Assembly: GCF_003413745.1 (NCBI RefSeq) | Contig: NZ_QVID01000002.1 | Coordinates: 372,001-436,000 of the forward strand | Length of the DNA stretch: 64,000 nucleotides | DNA from: Marixanthomonas ophiurae | GTDB taxonomy: Bacteria; Bacteroidota; Bacteroidia; Flavobacteriales; Flavobacteriaceae | Reading direction: 5' to 3' | Program-made: the position numbers and the translations under genes | Notes under the pieces: generated by a model | Told to the model about the DNA's origin: nothing | The model's input: only the letters and a program-made list of their open reading frames with translations | Database searches by the model: none | Part shown: piece after piece, positions 63,437 to 64,000 of the stretch | Layout of the letters: the number at the start of each line of letters is the position of its first letter | How positions within the stretch are numbered: the stretch's first letter is position 1

Positions 63437-64000
63437 ATGGAAAATAAATTTATTAGAGCTTTGAAGATTATAACATCTTCAAAAGGAAATAGGCTGGATA
63501 TTCGGAATGTAAAATATTTGCCAAGATGGTCTGTATTAGGCATTGATACATTTTTGCTTGTATGCTCCATTGTGTTAACGGTAATTATTCTTCGTGACTT
63601 ACACATTAATCACTTAAAACTAATTTCAGCCACACAACAAGTTATTCTAGTCTTAGGGATTAACATATTCTTTATGTTACTCTATAAAACGTATGCAGGT
63701 CTTATTCGGCATTCATCTTTTATGGATGCCTTAAAATTAGTATTGGCAAGTTCTAGTACGTTTGGAGTGCTTGTTCTTATAAACCTTGGGATATTAATAG
63801 TTGTTAAAGAAAAAATATTCTTAACATCTGCCCTTGTTGTTTATTCTTTTTTTTCATTTACTTTTTTGTTCTTATTTAGATTATCTGTTAAGCAGTTTTA
63901 TGAGTACTTTAAAATTTACCAAAACGATACCAAATCTGAAAAAGCTATAATAGTAGGTGTTGATGAAAACGCAATATCCATTGCTGCAGCCTTAGATATT
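63437..64000 (+). CDS. pglF: PglF/WbpM-like membrane-bound UDP-GlcNAc 4,6-dehydratase (N-terminal part)
   Basis: Only the first 188 codons are present; the gene runs off the right edge. The N-terminus has four membrane helices between about residues 30 and 155. Then begins a nucleotide-binding region (KAIIVGVDENAISIAAALDI), the CoA-binding-like domain that precedes the SDR catalytic domain in PglF/WbpM. The catalytic part is outside the window. It would make the 4-keto sugar used by PglE, so the order here is pglC, pglD, pglE, pglF. Confidence 0.82.
   Translation, partial: MENKFIRALKIITSSKGNRLDIRNVKYLPRWSVLGIDTFLLVCSIVLTVIILRDLHINHLKLISATQQVILVLGINIFFMLLYKTYAGLIRHSSFMDALKLVLASSSTFGVLVLINLGILIVVKEKIFLTSALVVYSFFSFTFLFLFRLSVKQFYEYFKIYQNDTKSEKAIIVGVDENAISIAAALDI

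Noticed and set aside
1-64000. CRISPR arrays, tRNA or rRNA genes, insertion sequences, integrases or phage genes
   Set aside because: None seen on either strand. The capsule locus is probably variable between strains, but I see no mobile-element scars.

Overview
The window is AT-rich chromosomal DNA from a member of the Bacteroidota, most likely a marine Flavobacteriaceae. Evidence: TAnnTTTG -7 promoter boxes, almost no Shine-Dalgarno sequences, many lipoproteins, an E1 alpha/beta fusion dehydrogenase, a DUF4369-TlpA thioredoxin, and a capsule locus mixing Wza/Wzx/Wzy with sulfate activation. No rRNA, tRNA, IS element, prophage or CRISPR array was recognised, and no gene-free stretch exceeds 300 bases. 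Where an in-frame ATG follows closely on a TTG/GTG, or where a promoter box overlaps the longer start, the shorter start was chosen.

Left part (1-23.5 kb), mostly minus strand. A three-gene operon holds a DUF1704/MATCAP-like metallopeptidase, a GshB-like ATP-grasp ligase and an AstE/aspartoacylase-like zinc hydrolase cut by the left edge. Next is asnB, preceded by an apparently complete transcription attenuator whose leader peptide has six consecutive Asn codons. Then come a secreted small protein, the E1 alpha/beta fusion, a pseudo-M1 peptidase with an outer-membrane barrel, a LOG-family protein, uvrA, a membrane protein of unknown function, gamma-glutamyltransferase, ACP phosphodiesterase, glmM (plus strand), an LpxL-type acyltransferase, a rhomboid protease, a SIMPL-domain protein and a TlpA-like thioredoxin.

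Middle part (23.6-39 kb). A large GAF-like protein converges on an HD-domain/Pycsar-type membrane protein with overlapping stop codons. Three tandem paralogues of about 1230 residues follow, each a lipoprotein with a phosphoesterase domain, a middle domain with kinase-like motifs and a C-terminal outer-membrane barrel. Only the middle copy keeps a full phosphoesterase metal site, while the outer two keep the better kinase-like motifs. A Dps gene closes this part.

Right part (39.1-64 kb), all plus strand, is an exopolysaccharide/capsule locus. Wza and a Wzz-like protein without a kinase domain come first. A PAPS-making cassette (cysQ, DUF2061, cysC, cysD, cysN) follows, then three sulfotransferase-like genes, a secreted beta-helix protein, a Wzx flippase, two glycosyltransferases around a Wzy polymerase, a UDP-L-FucNAc set (capE, a cupin epimerase, capF, capG), a further glycosyltransferase, and a bacillosamine-type set (pglC, pglD, pglE and the start of pglF). 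No APS/PAPS reductase or sulfite reductase is present, so the simplest reading is that the locus makes and exports a sulfated polysaccharide containing L-FucNAc and a diacetamido sugar.
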